The notes under the pieces are model-generated. The model saw nothing but the letters and a program-made list of their open reading frames with translations, had not been told where the DNA came from and made no database searches. Source: Massilia sp. W12 (GTDB taxonomy: Bacteria; Pseudomonadota; Gammaproteobacteria; Burkholderiales; Burkholderiaceae_D). From it: a DNA stretch of 64,000 nt. The position numbers were made by a program, and so were the translations under genes. Shown in pieces: positions 38,301 through 46,960 of the stretch (positions within the stretch are counted from its first letter, which is position 1; the number at the start of each line of letters is the position of its first letter). The stretch is taken from assembly GCF_037300705.1 (NCBI RefSeq), contig NZ_CP147776.1:5462857-5526856 (forward strand), given 5' to 3'.

Positions 38301-41300
38301 CCTGGGCCGATGCTTCCGCCACAGTTGGCAAAAACACCTTCAGCCTGACCGGGCAAACCCTGAGCGCCTCGGATACGCTGAAAGTGCGCGTGGTGGATAC
38401 CGCCGGCAATGCCGGCACGGTGAAATCGCAAGCGTATGTGTTGGACACCACGGCGCCGACCAATACCATCGCCTCAGTCGCCTTCTCGGCGGACACCGGG
38501 GTGTCTTCCAGCGACTTCATCACCAATACCGCCGCGCAGGATATTTCCGGCACGCTGGCCAGCAATCTGGCTTCCGGTGAAAAAGTGCAAATCTCGCTGG
38601 ATAACGGCGCTACCTGGCAGGACGCCAGCGCGACCGTGGGCAAAAACACCTTCAGTCTGACAGGCCAAACCCTGACCGCTTCCGATACGATGAAAGTGCG
38701 GGTGATTGATGAAGCCGGCAACAGCGGCACGGTTGACAGCCACGATTACATTTATGATCCGGATGCACTGTCCAGTGTCTCGGTCAAGCTCGACACCAGC
38801 AGCCTGAAAGCGGAAAGCACCGCCAAAGTCACGTTCACCTTCTCGGAAAAGGTGGGTAATTTTGACAACAGCGATATCACGGTTGAAAACGGCACGCTGT
38901 CCACCGTTTCCTCGTCTGACGGCGGCTTGACCTGGAGCGGTACGTTCACCCCGACCGCCGACATCACCGATGCCGTGAATGTGATTTCGGTGGATAAATC
39001 GACCATCACCGATCTGGCCGGCAACGCTGGCAGCGGCACGACCAATTCGCCGAATTACAAAATCGACACCAAGCGCCCGACCGTCAACATCAGTATGAGC
39101 GACAGCAGCTTGAAGACAGGCGACACCTCCACCGTCACCTTCACCTTCTCGGAAGCGGTGTCCGGCTTCACGAATGCGGACTTGCTGATCGACAACGGCA
39201 CAATGTCCGCAGTTTCGTCAGCAGATGGCGGCACCACCTGGACCGCAACGTTCACTCCCAAAGCGAATGTGGAAGACAGCAGCAATCTGATCACGCTCGA
39301 TATGACCGGTCTGGCAGACTCGTTTGGCAATGCCGGCAAAGGCACTGCCGATTCGGGTAACTACACTATCGACACCAAAGGCCCGACCGTCGTCATCACC
39401 ATGAATGACAGCAAACTGGGGGCCGGCGAAACCGCCACCGTCACCTTTACCTTCAGCGAGGCGGTGAGCGGCTTCACCACCGCCGATGTGCTGGCCGACA
39501 ATGGCGTGCTGTCGAATTTGAGTACTGCAGATGGCGGCGTCACCTGGACCGCCACCTTCACGCCGGATAAGAACGTCACTTCGGCCACCAATGTAATCAC
39601 GGTGGATAACACCGGGGTGAAAGATGACGCTGGCAACGCCGGTTCCGGCACGACTGATTCGCCTAATTACGAGATTGATCAGGAAACGCCGTCCGCCACC
39701 ATCAGCCTGAGCGACAGCAACCTGAAAATCGGCGATACCGCCACCGTCACCATTACATTCAATGAAGCGGTGACCGGCTTCACCAATGCGGATCTGACGA
39801 TTGCCAATGGCACGCTGTCTTCCGTCTCCAGCAGCGATGGCGGCACGACCTGGACCGCCACTTTCACGCCGGACAGCGATATCGAAGACGCCGCCAACGT
39901 CATTACCCTGGATCAAAGCGGGGTTGCGGATGCGTTTGGCAATGCCGGCACGGGCACGAGCGATTCCAGTAATTACAAAATCGACACCAAGCGCCCGACT
40001 GCCACTATTACGCTGGACGATACCGCACTGAAAACCGGCGACACCGCCAAGGTCACGATCACTTTCAGCGAAGCGGTGACCGGCTTCACCAATGCCGATT
40101 TGACGATTGCGAATGGCACGCTGTCATCTGTCTCCAGCAGCGATGGCGGCATCACCTGGACCGCCACCTTCACGCCAAGCAGCAATATTGAAGATACGAG
40201 CAATGTCATCACGCTGGATAACACCGGGGTGGCGGACTTGGCCGGCAACGCCGGCAGCGGCTCGACCGACTCGAATAATTACGCGATTGACAGCAAACGC
40301 CCGACCGCCAGCATTACCCTGGCTGACAGCAAGCTGTCGATTGGCGAAACCAGCAAGGTGACCATCACCTTCAGCGAAGCGGTGTCCGGTTTCACCAATG
40401 CCGATTTGACCATCGACAATGGCACGCTGTCTTCGGTCTCCAGCAGCGATGGCGGCGTGACCTGGAGCGCCACCTTCACGCCGGACAGCGATATCGAAGA
40501 CGCGACCAATGTGATCACACTGGACAATAGCGGTGTGGTGGACGCCGCCGGCAATGCCGGCACAGGGACGACCGATTCCGGCAACTACACCATTGACAGC
40601 AAGCGCCCGACCGCCACCATTACGCTGGACGATACCGCGCTGAAAGCCGGCGACACAGCCAAAGTCACGATCACCTTCAGCGAAGCGGTAAGCGGCTTGA
40701 CGAATGCGGATTTGACGATTGCGAATGGCACGTTGACATCTGTCTCCAGCAGTGATGGCGGTGTCACCTGGAGCGCCACCTTCACCCCGGACAGCAATAT
40801 CGAAGACGCGACGAATCTGATCACGCTGGACAATAGCGGCGTGGCGGACGCCTATGGCAATGCGGGCAGCGGCACAACGGACTCGAATAATTACGCCATC
40901 GACAGCAAGCGCCCGACTGCCACCATCACGCTGGACGATACCGCGCTGAAAGCCGGCGACACAGCCAAAGTCACGCTCACCTTCAGCGAAGCGGTGACAG
41001 GGTTGACGAATGCGGATTTGACGATTGCGAATGGCACGCTGTCATCTGTCTCCAGCAGTGATGGCGGCGTCACCTGGAGCGCCACCTTCACGCCGGACAG
41101 CAATCTCGAAGACGCGACGAATGTAATCACGCTGGATAATAGCGGCGTGACGGATCTGGCCGGCAACGCGGGCAGCGGCACGACGGACTCGAATAATTAC
41201 GCCATCGACAGCAAACGCCCGACCGCCAGCATCAGCTTCGCTGATAGCAAGCTGGCGCTGGGCGAAACCTCGAAAGTCACGATCACCTTCAGCGAAGCGG

Positions 41301-44300
41301 TGAGCGGCTTCACCAATGCCGATTTGACGATTGAGAATGGCACATTGTCTGCGGTTTCTTCCAGTGATGGCGGGGTGACTTGGAGCGCCACTTTCACGCC
41401 GGACAGCGATATCGAAGACGCGACCAATGTGATCACACTGGACAATACCGGTGTGGTGGACGCCGCCGGCAACGCCGGCACAGGAACGACCGATTCCGGC
41501 AATTACACCATTGACAGCAAGCGCCCGACCGCCACCATTACGTTGGACGATACCGCGCTGAAGATTGGCGACACAGCCAAAGTCACGATCACCTTCAGCG
41601 AAGCGGTAAGCGGCTTGACGAATGCGGATTTGACGATTGCGAATGGCACGTTGTCATCCGTCTCCAGCAGCGATGGCGGTGTCACCTGGAGCGCCACCTT
41701 CACGCCAAGCAGCAATATCGAAGACGCGACGAATCTGATCACGCTGGACAATAGCGGTGTGGCGGACGCCTATGGCAATGCGGGCAGCGGCACAACAGAC
41801 TCGAATAATTACGCCATCGACAGCAAGCGCCCGACGGCCACCATTACGCTGGACGATACCGCGCTGAAAGCCGGCGATACAGCCAAAGTCACGCTCACCT
41901 TCAGCGAAGCGGTGACAGGGTTGACGAATGCGGATTTGACGATTGCGAATGGCACGCTGTCATCTGTCTCCAGCAGTGATGGCGGCGTCACCTGGAGCGC
42001 CACCTTCACGCCGGACAGCAATATCGAAGACGCGACCAATGTGATCACGCTGGATAACACAGGCGTAGCGGATCTGGCCGGCAACGCGGGCAGCGGTACA
42101 ACGGACTCGAATAATTACGCCATCGACAGCAAACGCCCGACCGCCAGCATTGCCTTAAGCGACAGCAAGCTGGCGCTGGGCGAAACCTCGAAAGTCACGA
42201 TCACCTTCAGCGAAGCGGTGAGCGGCTTCACCAATGCCGATTTGACGATTGCGAATGGCACGCTGTCTGCGGTTTCTTCCAGCGATGGCGGGGTGACTTG
42301 GAGCGCCACTTTCACGCCGGACAGCGATATCGAAGACGCGACCAATGTGATCACACTGGACAATAGCGGTGTGGTGGACGCCGCCGGCAACGCTGGCACA
42401 GGAACGACCGATTCCGGCAATTACACCATTGACAGCAAGCGCCCGACCGCCACCATCACGCTGGACGATACCGCGCTGAAGATTGGCGACACAGCCAAAG
42501 TCACCATCACCTTCAGCGAAGCGGTAAGCGGCTTGACGAATGCGGATTTGACGATTGCGAATGGCACGTTGTCATCCGTCTCCAGCAGCGATGGCGGCAC
42601 GACCTGGAGCGCCACCTTCACACCAAGCAGCAATATCGAAGACGCGACGAATCTGATCACGCTGGACAATAGCGGCGTGGCGGACGCCTATGGCAATGCG
42701 GGCAGCGGCACAACGGACTCGAATAATTACGCCATCGACAGCAAGCGCCCGACGGCCACCATTACGTTGGACGATACCGCGCTGAAAGCCGGCGATACAG
42801 CCAAAGTCACGCTCACCTTCAGCGAAGCGGTGACAGGGTTGACGAATGCGGATTTGACGATTGCGAATGGCACGCTGTCATCTGTCTCCAGCAGTGATGG
42901 CGGGGTGACTTGGAGCGCCACCTTCACGCCGGACAGCAATATCGAAGACGCGACCAATGTGATCACGCTGGATAATAGCGGCGTGGCGGATCTGGCCGGC
43001 AACGCGGGCAGCGGTACAACGGACTCGAATAATTACGCCATCGACAGCAAACGCCCGACCGCCAGCATTGCCTTGAGCGACAGCAAGCTGGCGCTGGGCG
43101 AAACCTCGAAAGTGACGATCACCTTCAGTGAGGCGGTGAGCGGCTTGGATGCGGCAGACTTCAGCGTCGCCAATGGCAAGCTGTCCGGCATTTCCAGCAG
43201 CGATGGCGGGATCACCTGGAGCGCCACCTTGACGCCGGACAGCGATATCGAAGACGCGACCAATGTGATCACGCTGGACAATAGCGGTGTGGTGGACGCC
43301 GCCGGCAATGCCGGCACAGGGACGACCGATTCCGGCAACTACACCATTGACAGCAAGCGCCCGACCGCCACCATCACGCTGGATGATACCGCGCTGAAGA
43401 TTGGCGACACGGCCAAAGTCACCATCACCTTCAGCGAAGCGGTAAGCGGCTTGACGAATGCGGATTTGACGGTGGCCAACGGCACGTTGTCATCCGTCTC
43501 CAGCAGTGATGGCGGGGTGACCTGGAGCGCCACCTTCACGCCAAGCAGCAATCTCGAAGACGCGACGAATGTGATCACGCTGGACAATAGCGGCGTGGCG
43601 GATGCTTATGGCAATGCGGGCAGCGGCACAACAGACTCGAATAATTACGCCATCGACAGCAAGCGCCCGACTGCCACCATTACGCTCTCGGACGAGGCGC
43701 TGATTCTGGGCGAAAAAGCCACCGTCACCTTCACCTTCAGTGAGATCGTGAGCGACTTCACGACTGCCGATGTGAAGGTGGAAAATGGCGCGCTCTCGAA
43801 TCTCAGCAGCAAGGATGGCGGCTTGACCTGGAGCGCAGAATTCACGCCGGCCAGCAGTGTGGAAGACGCCAGCAATCTCATGACCCTGGATTTGAGCGGG
43901 GTGAATGACGCCGCCGGCAATGCCGGCAGCGGCACGCTGGACTCGAAAAACTACAGCATTGACACGATTGCCCCGCAAATCAGTATGAGCAGCAGCGTCA
44001 GCTCGGTAGGCATGGGGGAAACCGCCGTCATCACCTTCACCCTGAGTGAAGCCAGCAACGATTTCTCATTGAGCGCCATCAACGTCAACGGCGGCAGCCT
44101 GAGCAATTTGAGCGGCAGCGGCAAGAGCTATAGCGCGACCTTTACGCCGGCGGCCGATTTTGCCGGCTCCGCTACCTTGACCATCAGCGCCAACGCATTT
44201 AAAGATGTGGCGGGAAATGGCAATCTGGCGGCAAATTCGCTGCAAGTCGGTGTCGATACCATCAAACCGGCGATCACGATCAGCAGCGATCTGGCGAAAA

Positions 44301-46870
44301 TCGGCCCGGCGGGCGGCACGCTGCATTTCAAATTAAGCGAAGCCAGTAAAAACTTCACCTTCGACGATATCCAGGTGAAAAATGGCGTACTGTCCAATTT
44401 CAGCGGCAGCGGCACGGACTACAGCGCCACCTTCACCCCTGACAAAGGCATGGACGGCAAAACCGAAGTCAGTGTGGCGGCAGGCAGCTTCAGCGACGCG
44501 CAAGGCAATATGAATGAAGCCGGCAGCGTTACGCTGCTGGTCGATACCGTGGCGCCGAACGCCAAAATGAGCAGCGACAAAGCGCTGCTGGGGGCAAACC
44601 AAACTGCTGTCATCACCATCACCCTGGATGAAATCGCAGCCGGTTTCAATCTCGACAGCTTGAGTGCGGACGGCGGCAAATTGTCCAATTTCCAAGGTTC
44701 CGGCACAACTTACACAGTCGATTTCACGCCGCTGCCGGATGCGAACGGGGCCGCCAGCGTCAGCATTATTTCCGGCAAACTGGCGGATGCTTTGGGCAAT
44801 GTCTCAGAACTCAGCACGCAAGTCGGTCTGCAAGTCGATACCCTGGCGCCGGGCGTCAAATTCAGCAGCGTATTGAGCCAGCTCAAAAACGGCGAAAGCA
44901 CGATGGTCACGCTGACCTTGAGCGAAGTTCCATCCAAGGTCTTGACGGCGGATCTGCTGAAAGTCAGCGGCGGGGCGATCAGCGGATTTGGCGGCAGCGG
45001 TCAGGTGTACACCTTCAGCTTTACTCCCTCGGCCAACAGCACGGCGGATGGCGTTATCAGCATGGCCGCCGCCAGTTTCACGGACGCGGCAGGCAATCCC
45101 AGCCAGGCCCAGGAATTGCGCCTCAAGGTGGACACCGCAATTCCGGCCACGCCAGGGACAGTCAGCCTGACGCCCGCCACCGACAGCGGTATTTCCAATA
45201 AAGATGGGGTTACCAATGTCGCCAATCCAGTGCTGACCGGTAGCGCCGAACCGGGCAGCACGGTCACGATTTTTGATGGCGCCAAACAAATCGCCACCGC
45301 CACTGCAGGCAAAGACGGGGTTTGGGTCAGCAACCCGGTTCCGCTCAGCGAAGGGCGTCATTTGATCAGCGTCACCAGCACTGATGCGCTGGGTAATGTC
45401 AGCCCATCGTCTGCCGTCAGCGAGGTGGTGATTGACCGCAGCAACCCGGCGCCCACCGAAATGGTGGCGAATATTCTGCCCGGCGACAGCAGCGGCAATG
45501 GCAATTCGGCCAAGGCGGATGTGCGCGGCAAGGGCGAACCGGGCAGCACTGTGCGTTTGTTTGAAAACGGGGTCGAAATCGGTACTGCGCAAGTTAATCC
45601 GGGCGGGCAATGGAATACCGTGCTGCGCTTGCCAATCGGCGACCATAATTTGACTGCCATCGTGACAGACGCCGCCGGCAATGAAAGCAGCGCCAGCCAG
45701 CCGCTCAAGGTGACAGTGCATACGCCGCCGCCCAGACTGAATGCGCAAACGCCAGCCCCGGTTCCGGCCCCGGCTCCGGCGCCGTCGCCGCAAAGCGGCA
45801 CAGAGACCTCGCCTGCCCCGGTGGGAACAGCGGTCAGCTCTGGCGGCAATAGCGGCAACAGCGGCATCCAGACCGGTTTGAACAACAGCAATGCGAATAC
45901 GCCAGTCACCAATACTGTGGCCGGCAGCGCCAACAACACGCCGAATAACAGCGGCGGCATCGGCAACAGCGGCGGCGCGAATGCGCTGTCGGGAACCAGC
46001 CTGAGTCCAGCCCCGGCCCCGGCCCCGGCGCCCGGGCCTGCTCCGGCGCCTGCCCCTGCCCCTGCAGCCGGTGAACGCAGCGCGCCCGCCAATACGTCGC
46101 AGCCTGGCGCGCGGCCTGCATCGCCCCCGGCTAGCGGCAACACCCCGGCTCAGGGCGGGGCGAATAGCGGCGCCGCAAGCAGCAGCGGCGGGGCCGAGCG
46201 CACCTTGCTGGTGAATCGCGAAGTCAACACGATCAGCGCCGACGCCGGACAAAACATCGCGTTCACGATTCCCAAGGACACCTTCCTGTCCAACAGCAAT
46301 TCACCGCTGATCTTCAAGGCCGCCCTGGCTGGCGACAGACCGGGGGCCGATCAGCCTTTGCCGGCATGGCTGAAATTTGATCCGGTCTCCGGCACATTCA
46401 GCGGCGAACCGCCGGCGGATGCGCCTGCCGTGATCAAGATCCGTGTGGTGGCGCGCGACGCCAATGGCAATGAGGCCAGCGCCACCTTTGTGATTAACCG
46501 TAATGGCGCCGGGGCGGACAGCAAGACCGCGCCCAAGCCCTTGGCCGCGCGCGATTTGCTGCAATTGCTGGCGATCAAGCGTGCGCCGTTTGGCGTGCTC
46601 AGTGCGGATGATGTGGCGCCGGAAGAGCCGCCGCAGCACGGGCAATTGGCTGAGGGCGCGCAAGGCATGCAGGATGCGTCGCTGCCGCTCGGACGCGCAG
46701 CCGAGGGCGGCGCGGAAACCGCCAGCCCGAGCATGCCGGAAATACCGCATGCGCCGCAATTCTCAGAACAGTTGTCACATGCAAAACAAAGTTTTGATCT
46801 GAAGGGGGCCAACACCCTGCGTCATCTGGCGGCAGTACAACAGATGCGCAATCAAACCGCACAGGTTTGA
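32366..46870 (+). CDS. Giant DUF4347 / Ig-like-repeat surface or secreted protein
   Basis: A 4834-residue repeat protein. In order: a basic N-terminus with ALESRVVFDGA (18-29), resembling the LEPR-x-LFDGA sorting-type motif of such giants; a DUF4347 domain (about 68-225) with LGHG (H124) and YSCNTG (C167), spaced as in caspase-like clan CD peptidases; a beta-helix/Gly-rich stretch (about 325-590); three Ig-like domains; three about 110-residue repeats of another type; 104-residue Ig-like repeats; one 106-residue and sixteen 102-residue Ig-like repeats; six more divergent domains; a Pro/Ala- and Asn/Gly-rich linker (about 4450-4600); a cadherin/He_PIG-like domain; and a C-terminal tail. No LPXTG, no GGXGXD RTX repeats, no standard signal peptide. 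Probably an adhesin or matrix protein exported by the TolC/HlyD genes that follow. Start chosen at 32366, with GGAAAGG nine bases upstream. Confidence 0.9.
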   Translation: MKASQTKRPGFRPRKNMLALESRVVFDGAAASNIVDHHGNGDVLTRALAERPAAELAARTAAEAQTRQQVVFVDAKVKDWRNLLPGIANGVDVVVLNAQQNGLQQIADYLAQHNKVDSIQILGHGWEGDVWLGSTYLNQAALENNRTLLGKIGQSLNSGGDILLYSCNTGRGEAGLAFVDTLAALTGADVAASSNRTGAGGDWNLEVRRGAIEADNPFSPAALTNFQSDLATLTVTTNADSGAGSLRAQIAAAASGDTITFQTGMTVTLSTGQLTISQNLTIDGDLDDDGTGDVTISGGYNSRVFNVSSGTVKFDGLTITKGLVAGAGGSNDSGKAGGDGTDALGAGIFNAGTLTIVNSTITKNFASGGGGAGGSFSQSGGGGGGGGYSTGLGGTGGTGRYSAAPTAPAAGTGGNGGGTNGGQRGGYGGSTTGGLGGGAAVAGDGYTQGGNGGTASNGSLSIGGGGGGSGGYFDGGAGGNAAGGIYNSGTLTITGSSITNNLGVGGGGGGGGAKNYSTSGDGGAGGAGIGALWNKGGTVNMDAATYATMSTTNAGGAGKGGTTGGTGNTAGTDGTATSKISTTDGGTTSTTYAPAPTTTVSTVSFSADTGTSSTDFITNTASQTISGTLSANLASGEKVEFSLDNGSTWNDADTYTTGSSAWSTAATLSSSDTLKVRVANSGGSGTALSQAYVLDQSAPSISAPDMTAGTDSGSSSTDNITNDSTPTFTGTAEAGASVTLYDTDGSTSLGTATADGSGNWSITASTMSEGSHTLTAKASDTAGNVSSASSSLSVTIDLTAPTTLNTPDLTTGTDTGDANNDNITGDNTPTFNGTGEVGATVNLYDTDGSTSLGSATVNGSGKWSITTSSMTHGVHSLTLKSTDVAGNVSSASGALSITVVTTAPAVSSVAYNERTGVLKVTGTDFLALSSGNDIDASMLTFTGEGGTYTLTDTSDVELTSGTEFSLTLSATDQAGIQQILNKNGTTSFTGTTYQLDLAEGWDAGIAGTLTSSITGKAITVSGIATISSANYTAHGSGPIAAGTLTVTGTNLNTSSDTIDPTKITLQVLNGSTVVESYTLTTAYNPSTVTVDSTTQFSIVLNATDQLFINGILNNAGTTSIDGYDFNLNAASGWNTSFTSAPDKYVSTPALTNSVNVDDAASPAVTSATFNTISHVLTVTGSDLVAFSGSDNDVKISYLTLTGAGGKTYTLTSTDVDVTSATSFAVTLNSTDQSGLAALLDKDGTKASDNTTYNLSAALNWNGQIATVADTTNALTVTTPSPTVSKVIQTSGDGSYKAGDTVTFKVSFDQAVVVDDSGGTPRILLETGTTDQYATYVSGTGSADLIFSYVVQAGDTSSDLQYFDTASFDLNSGTIVSVANGSTADLTLPGTGTSNSLGGSSALVIDTTAPATPAAPDLDSGSDSGTSSSDDYTSDNTPTFSGTADANTTVYLYDTDGATVLGSATADGSGNWSITASSMSDGSHTLTVKAKDAVGNYSSASSSLSVTIDTTAPSTTVSTLAFSDDTGSSSSDFVTSTAKQDISGTLSANLAANETVQISVDNGSTWIDASATVGQNTFTLSKQTLSGTDTMKVRVVDAAGNTGTAKSQAYTIDSSAPSAPSTPDLDAGSDSGSSSTDDNTSDDTPTFSGTAEANATVTLYDTDGVTVLGTTTADGSGNWSITSSTLSEGAHTVSVKATDAAGNVSSASSTLSVTIDTTAPSTTISTVAFSADTGASSTDFITKTAAQTISGTLSANLASGETVQISLDNGATWADASATVGQNTFSLSGQTLSGSDTLKVRVVDTAGNAGTVKSQAYELDTTAPATTVSTVAFSDDTGSSSSDFITSAASQDISGTLSANLASGETVQISLDNGSTWIDASATVGKNTYSLTGQTLTGSDTLKVRVVDTAGNAGTVKSQAYELDTTAPTTTVSTVAFSADTGASSTDFITNTAAQDISGTLSANLASGETVQVSLDNGATWADASATVGKNTFSLTGQTLSASDTLKVRVVDTAGNAGTVKSQAYVLDTTAPTNTIASVAFSADTGVSSSDFITNTAAQDISGTLASNLASGEKVQISLDNGATWQDASATVGKNTFSLTGQTLTASDTMKVRVIDEAGNSGTVDSHDYIYDPDALSSVSVKLDTSSLKAESTAKVTFTFSEKVGNFDNSDITVENGTLSTVSSSDGGLTWSGTFTPTADITDAVNVISVDKSTITDLAGNAGSGTTNSPNYKIDTKRPTVNISMSDSSLKTGDTSTVTFTFSEAVSGFTNADLLIDNGTMSAVSSADGGTTWTATFTPKANVEDSSNLITLDMTGLADSFGNAGKGTADSGNYTIDTKGPTVVITMNDSKLGAGETATVTFTFSEAVSGFTTADVLADNGVLSNLSTADGGVTWTATFTPDKNVTSATNVITVDNTGVKDDAGNAGSGTTDSPNYEIDQETPSATISLSDSNLKIGDTATVTITFNEAVTGFTNADLTIANGTLSSVSSSDGGTTWTATFTPDSDIEDAANVITLDQSGVADAFGNAGTGTSDSSNYKIDTKRPTATITLDDTALKTGDTAKVTITFSEAVTGFTNADLTIANGTLSSVSSSDGGITWTATFTPSSNIEDTSNVITLDNTGVADLAGNAGSGSTDSNNYAIDSKRPTASITLADSKLSIGETSKVTITFSEAVSGFTNADLTIDNGTLSSVSSSDGGVTWSATFTPDSDIEDATNVITLDNSGVVDAAGNAGTGTTDSGNYTIDSKRPTATITLDDTALKAGDTAKVTITFSEAVSGLTNADLTIANGTLTSVSSSDGGVTWSATFTPDSNIEDATNLITLDNSGVADAYGNAGSGTTDSNNYAIDSKRPTATITLDDTALKAGDTAKVTLTFSEAVTGLTNADLTIANGTLSSVSSSDGGVTWSATFTPDSNLEDATNVITLDNSGVTDLAGNAGSGTTDSNNYAIDSKRPTASISFADSKLALGETSKVTITFSEAVSGFTNADLTIENGTLSAVSSSDGGVTWSATFTPDSDIEDATNVITLDNTGVVDAAGNAGTGTTDSGNYTIDSKRPTATITLDDTALKIGDTAKVTITFSEAVSGLTNADLTIANGTLSSVSSSDGGVTWSATFTPSSNIEDATNLITLDNSGVADAYGNAGSGTTDSNNYAIDSKRPTATITLDDTALKAGDTAKVTLTFSEAVTGLTNADLTIANGTLSSVSSSDGGVTWSATFTPDSNIEDATNVITLDNTGVADLAGNAGSGTTDSNNYAIDSKRPTASIALSDSKLALGETSKVTITFSEAVSGFTNADLTIANGTLSAVSSSDGGVTWSATFTPDSDIEDATNVITLDNSGVVDAAGNAGTGTTDSGNYTIDSKRPTATITLDDTALKIGDTAKVTITFSEAVSGLTNADLTIANGTLSSVSSSDGGTTWSATFTPSSNIEDATNLITLDNSGVADAYGNAGSGTTDSNNYAIDSKRPTATITLDDTALKAGDTAKVTLTFSEAVTGLTNADLTIANGTLSSVSSSDGGVTWSATFTPDSNIEDATNVITLDNSGVADLAGNAGSGTTDSNNYAIDSKRPTASIALSDSKLALGETSKVTITFSEAVSGLDAADFSVANGKLSGISSSDGGITWSATLTPDSDIEDATNVITLDNSGVVDAAGNAGTGTTDSGNYTIDSKRPTATITLDDTALKIGDTAKVTITFSEAVSGLTNADLTVANGTLSSVSSSDGGVTWSATFTPSSNLEDATNVITLDNSGVADAYGNAGSGTTDSNNYAIDSKRPTATITLSDEALILGEKATVTFTFSEIVSDFTTADVKVENGALSNLSSKDGGLTWSAEFTPASSVEDASNLMTLDLSGVNDAAGNAGSGTLDSKNYSIDTIAPQISMSSSVSSVGMGETAVITFTLSEASNDFSLSAINVNGGSLSNLSGSGKSYSATFTPAADFAGSATLTISANAFKDVAGNGNLAANSLQVGVDTIKPAITISSDLAKIGPAGGTLHFKLSEASKNFTFDDIQVKNGVLSNFSGSGTDYSATFTPDKGMDGKTEVSVAAGSFSDAQGNMNEAGSVTLLVDTVAPNAKMSSDKALLGANQTAVITITLDEIAAGFNLDSLSADGGKLSNFQGSGTTYTVDFTPLPDANGAASVSIISGKLADALGNVSELSTQVGLQVDTLAPGVKFSSVLSQLKNGESTMVTLTLSEVPSKVLTADLLKVSGGAISGFGGSGQVYTFSFTPSANSTADGVISMAAASFTDAAGNPSQAQELRLKVDTAIPATPGTVSLTPATDSGISNKDGVTNVANPVLTGSAEPGSTVTIFDGAKQIATATAGKDGVWVSNPVPLSEGRHLISVTSTDALGNVSPSSAVSEVVIDRSNPAPTEMVANILPGDSSGNGNSAKADVRGKGEPGSTVRLFENGVEIGTAQVNPGGQWNTVLRLPIGDHNLTAIVTDAAGNESSASQPLKVTVHTPPPRLNAQTPAPVPAPAPAPSPQSGTETSPAPVGTAVSSGGNSGNSGIQTGLNNSNANTPVTNTVAGSANNTPNNSGGIGNSGGANALSGTSLSPAPAPAPAPGPAPAPAPAPAAGERSAPANTSQPGARPASPPASGNTPAQGGANSGAASSSGGAERTLLVNREVNTISADAGQNIAFTIPKDTFLSNSNSPLIFKAALAGDRPGADQPLPAWLKFDPVSGTFSGEPPADAPAVIKIRVVARDANGNEASATFVINRNGAGADSKTAPKPLAARDLLQLLAIKRAPFGVLSADDVAPEEPPQHGQLAEGAQGMQDASLPLGRAAEGGAETASPSMPEIPHAPQFSEQLSHAKQSFDLKGANTLRHLAAVQQMRNQTAQV
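33340..34130 (+). repeat. Glycine-rich coding region of the giant gene
   Basis: About 260 residues very rich in Gly (GGGGAGG, GGGGGGGG) interspersed with beta-helix-like strands (GTLTIVNSTITKNF, GTLTITGSSITNNLG). This looks like a right-handed beta-helix whose turns have expanded into Gly runs, similar to autotransporter or PE-PGRS-type sequences. DNA is rich in GGCGGT-type triplets prone to slippage. Confidence 0.75.
37520..38758 (+). repeat. Four tandem 312-bp Ig-like repeats
   Basis: Units begin with Pro codons at 37520, 37832, 38144 and 38456 and encode TVSTVAFSADTG..., DISGTLSANLASGETVQ and DTLKVRVVDTAGNAGT blocks. Earlier, more diverged copies start near 34150 and 36900. Confidence 0.85.
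39077..43972 (+). repeat. Sixteen exact 306-bp tandem repeats (102-residue Ig-like units)
   Basis: Pro codons opening each unit fall at 39077, 39383, 39689, 39995 and so on every 306 bases to 43667, with no length change; an earlier 318-bp copy starts at 38759. Units read PTATITLDDTALK.GDTAKV, FSEAVSG.TNADLTIANGTL, SSSDGG.TWSATFTP and NAGSGTTDSNNYAIDSKR. The first copies differ clearly from each other; the later ones are nearly identical. Confidence 0.93.
40301..43666 (+). repeat. Higher-order 918-bp array (three-unit ABC period)
   Basis: Within the 306-bp array, type A units (PTASI..., VVDAAGNAGTG) start at 40301, 41219, 42137 and 43055; type B (AYGNAGSG) at 40607, 41525, 42443 and 43361; type C (LAGNAGSG) at 39995, 40913, 41831 and 42749. 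Copies 918 bases apart resemble each other far more than adjacent units do. The A unit at 43055 has a replaced central patch (GLDAADFSVANGKLSG, about 43141-43200). Confidence 0.9.
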
Positions 46871-46889
46871 GGGGTTGGCGACGAGTAAG

Positions 46890-46936
46890 GCGCGGCAGTC
46901 GCCGGGCGCAATTTCTGCGCCCGCTGTCGCCGCGCT
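46890..46936 (+). promoter_or_regulatory. Long GC-rich hairpin between giant gene and TolC gene
   Basis: The core GGGCGCA-ATTTC-TGCGCCC (46904-46922) is perfect and near-complementary flanks extend it on both sides. No T run follows, and the downstream gene is close, so it may tune expression inside the operon rather than end the message. Confidence 0.5.
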
Positions 46937-46960
46937 ATTTGAAACGTGAAGGGGAACAAG

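Noticed and set aside
37520-43972. CRISPR or other DNA-level repeat array
   Set aside because: The repeats are long, in frame and coding, without spacers.
38752-43978. Regularly spaced minus-strand open frames of 82-101 codons opposite the giant gene
   Set aside because: They repeat every 306 bases exactly as the sense repeats do and exist because of codon bias on the sense strand; no ribosome sites.
44804-46252. 482-codon minus-strand frame opposite the end of the giant gene
   Set aside because: Arg/Gly/Ala-rich shadow of the Pro/Ala- and Asn/Gly-rich linker.
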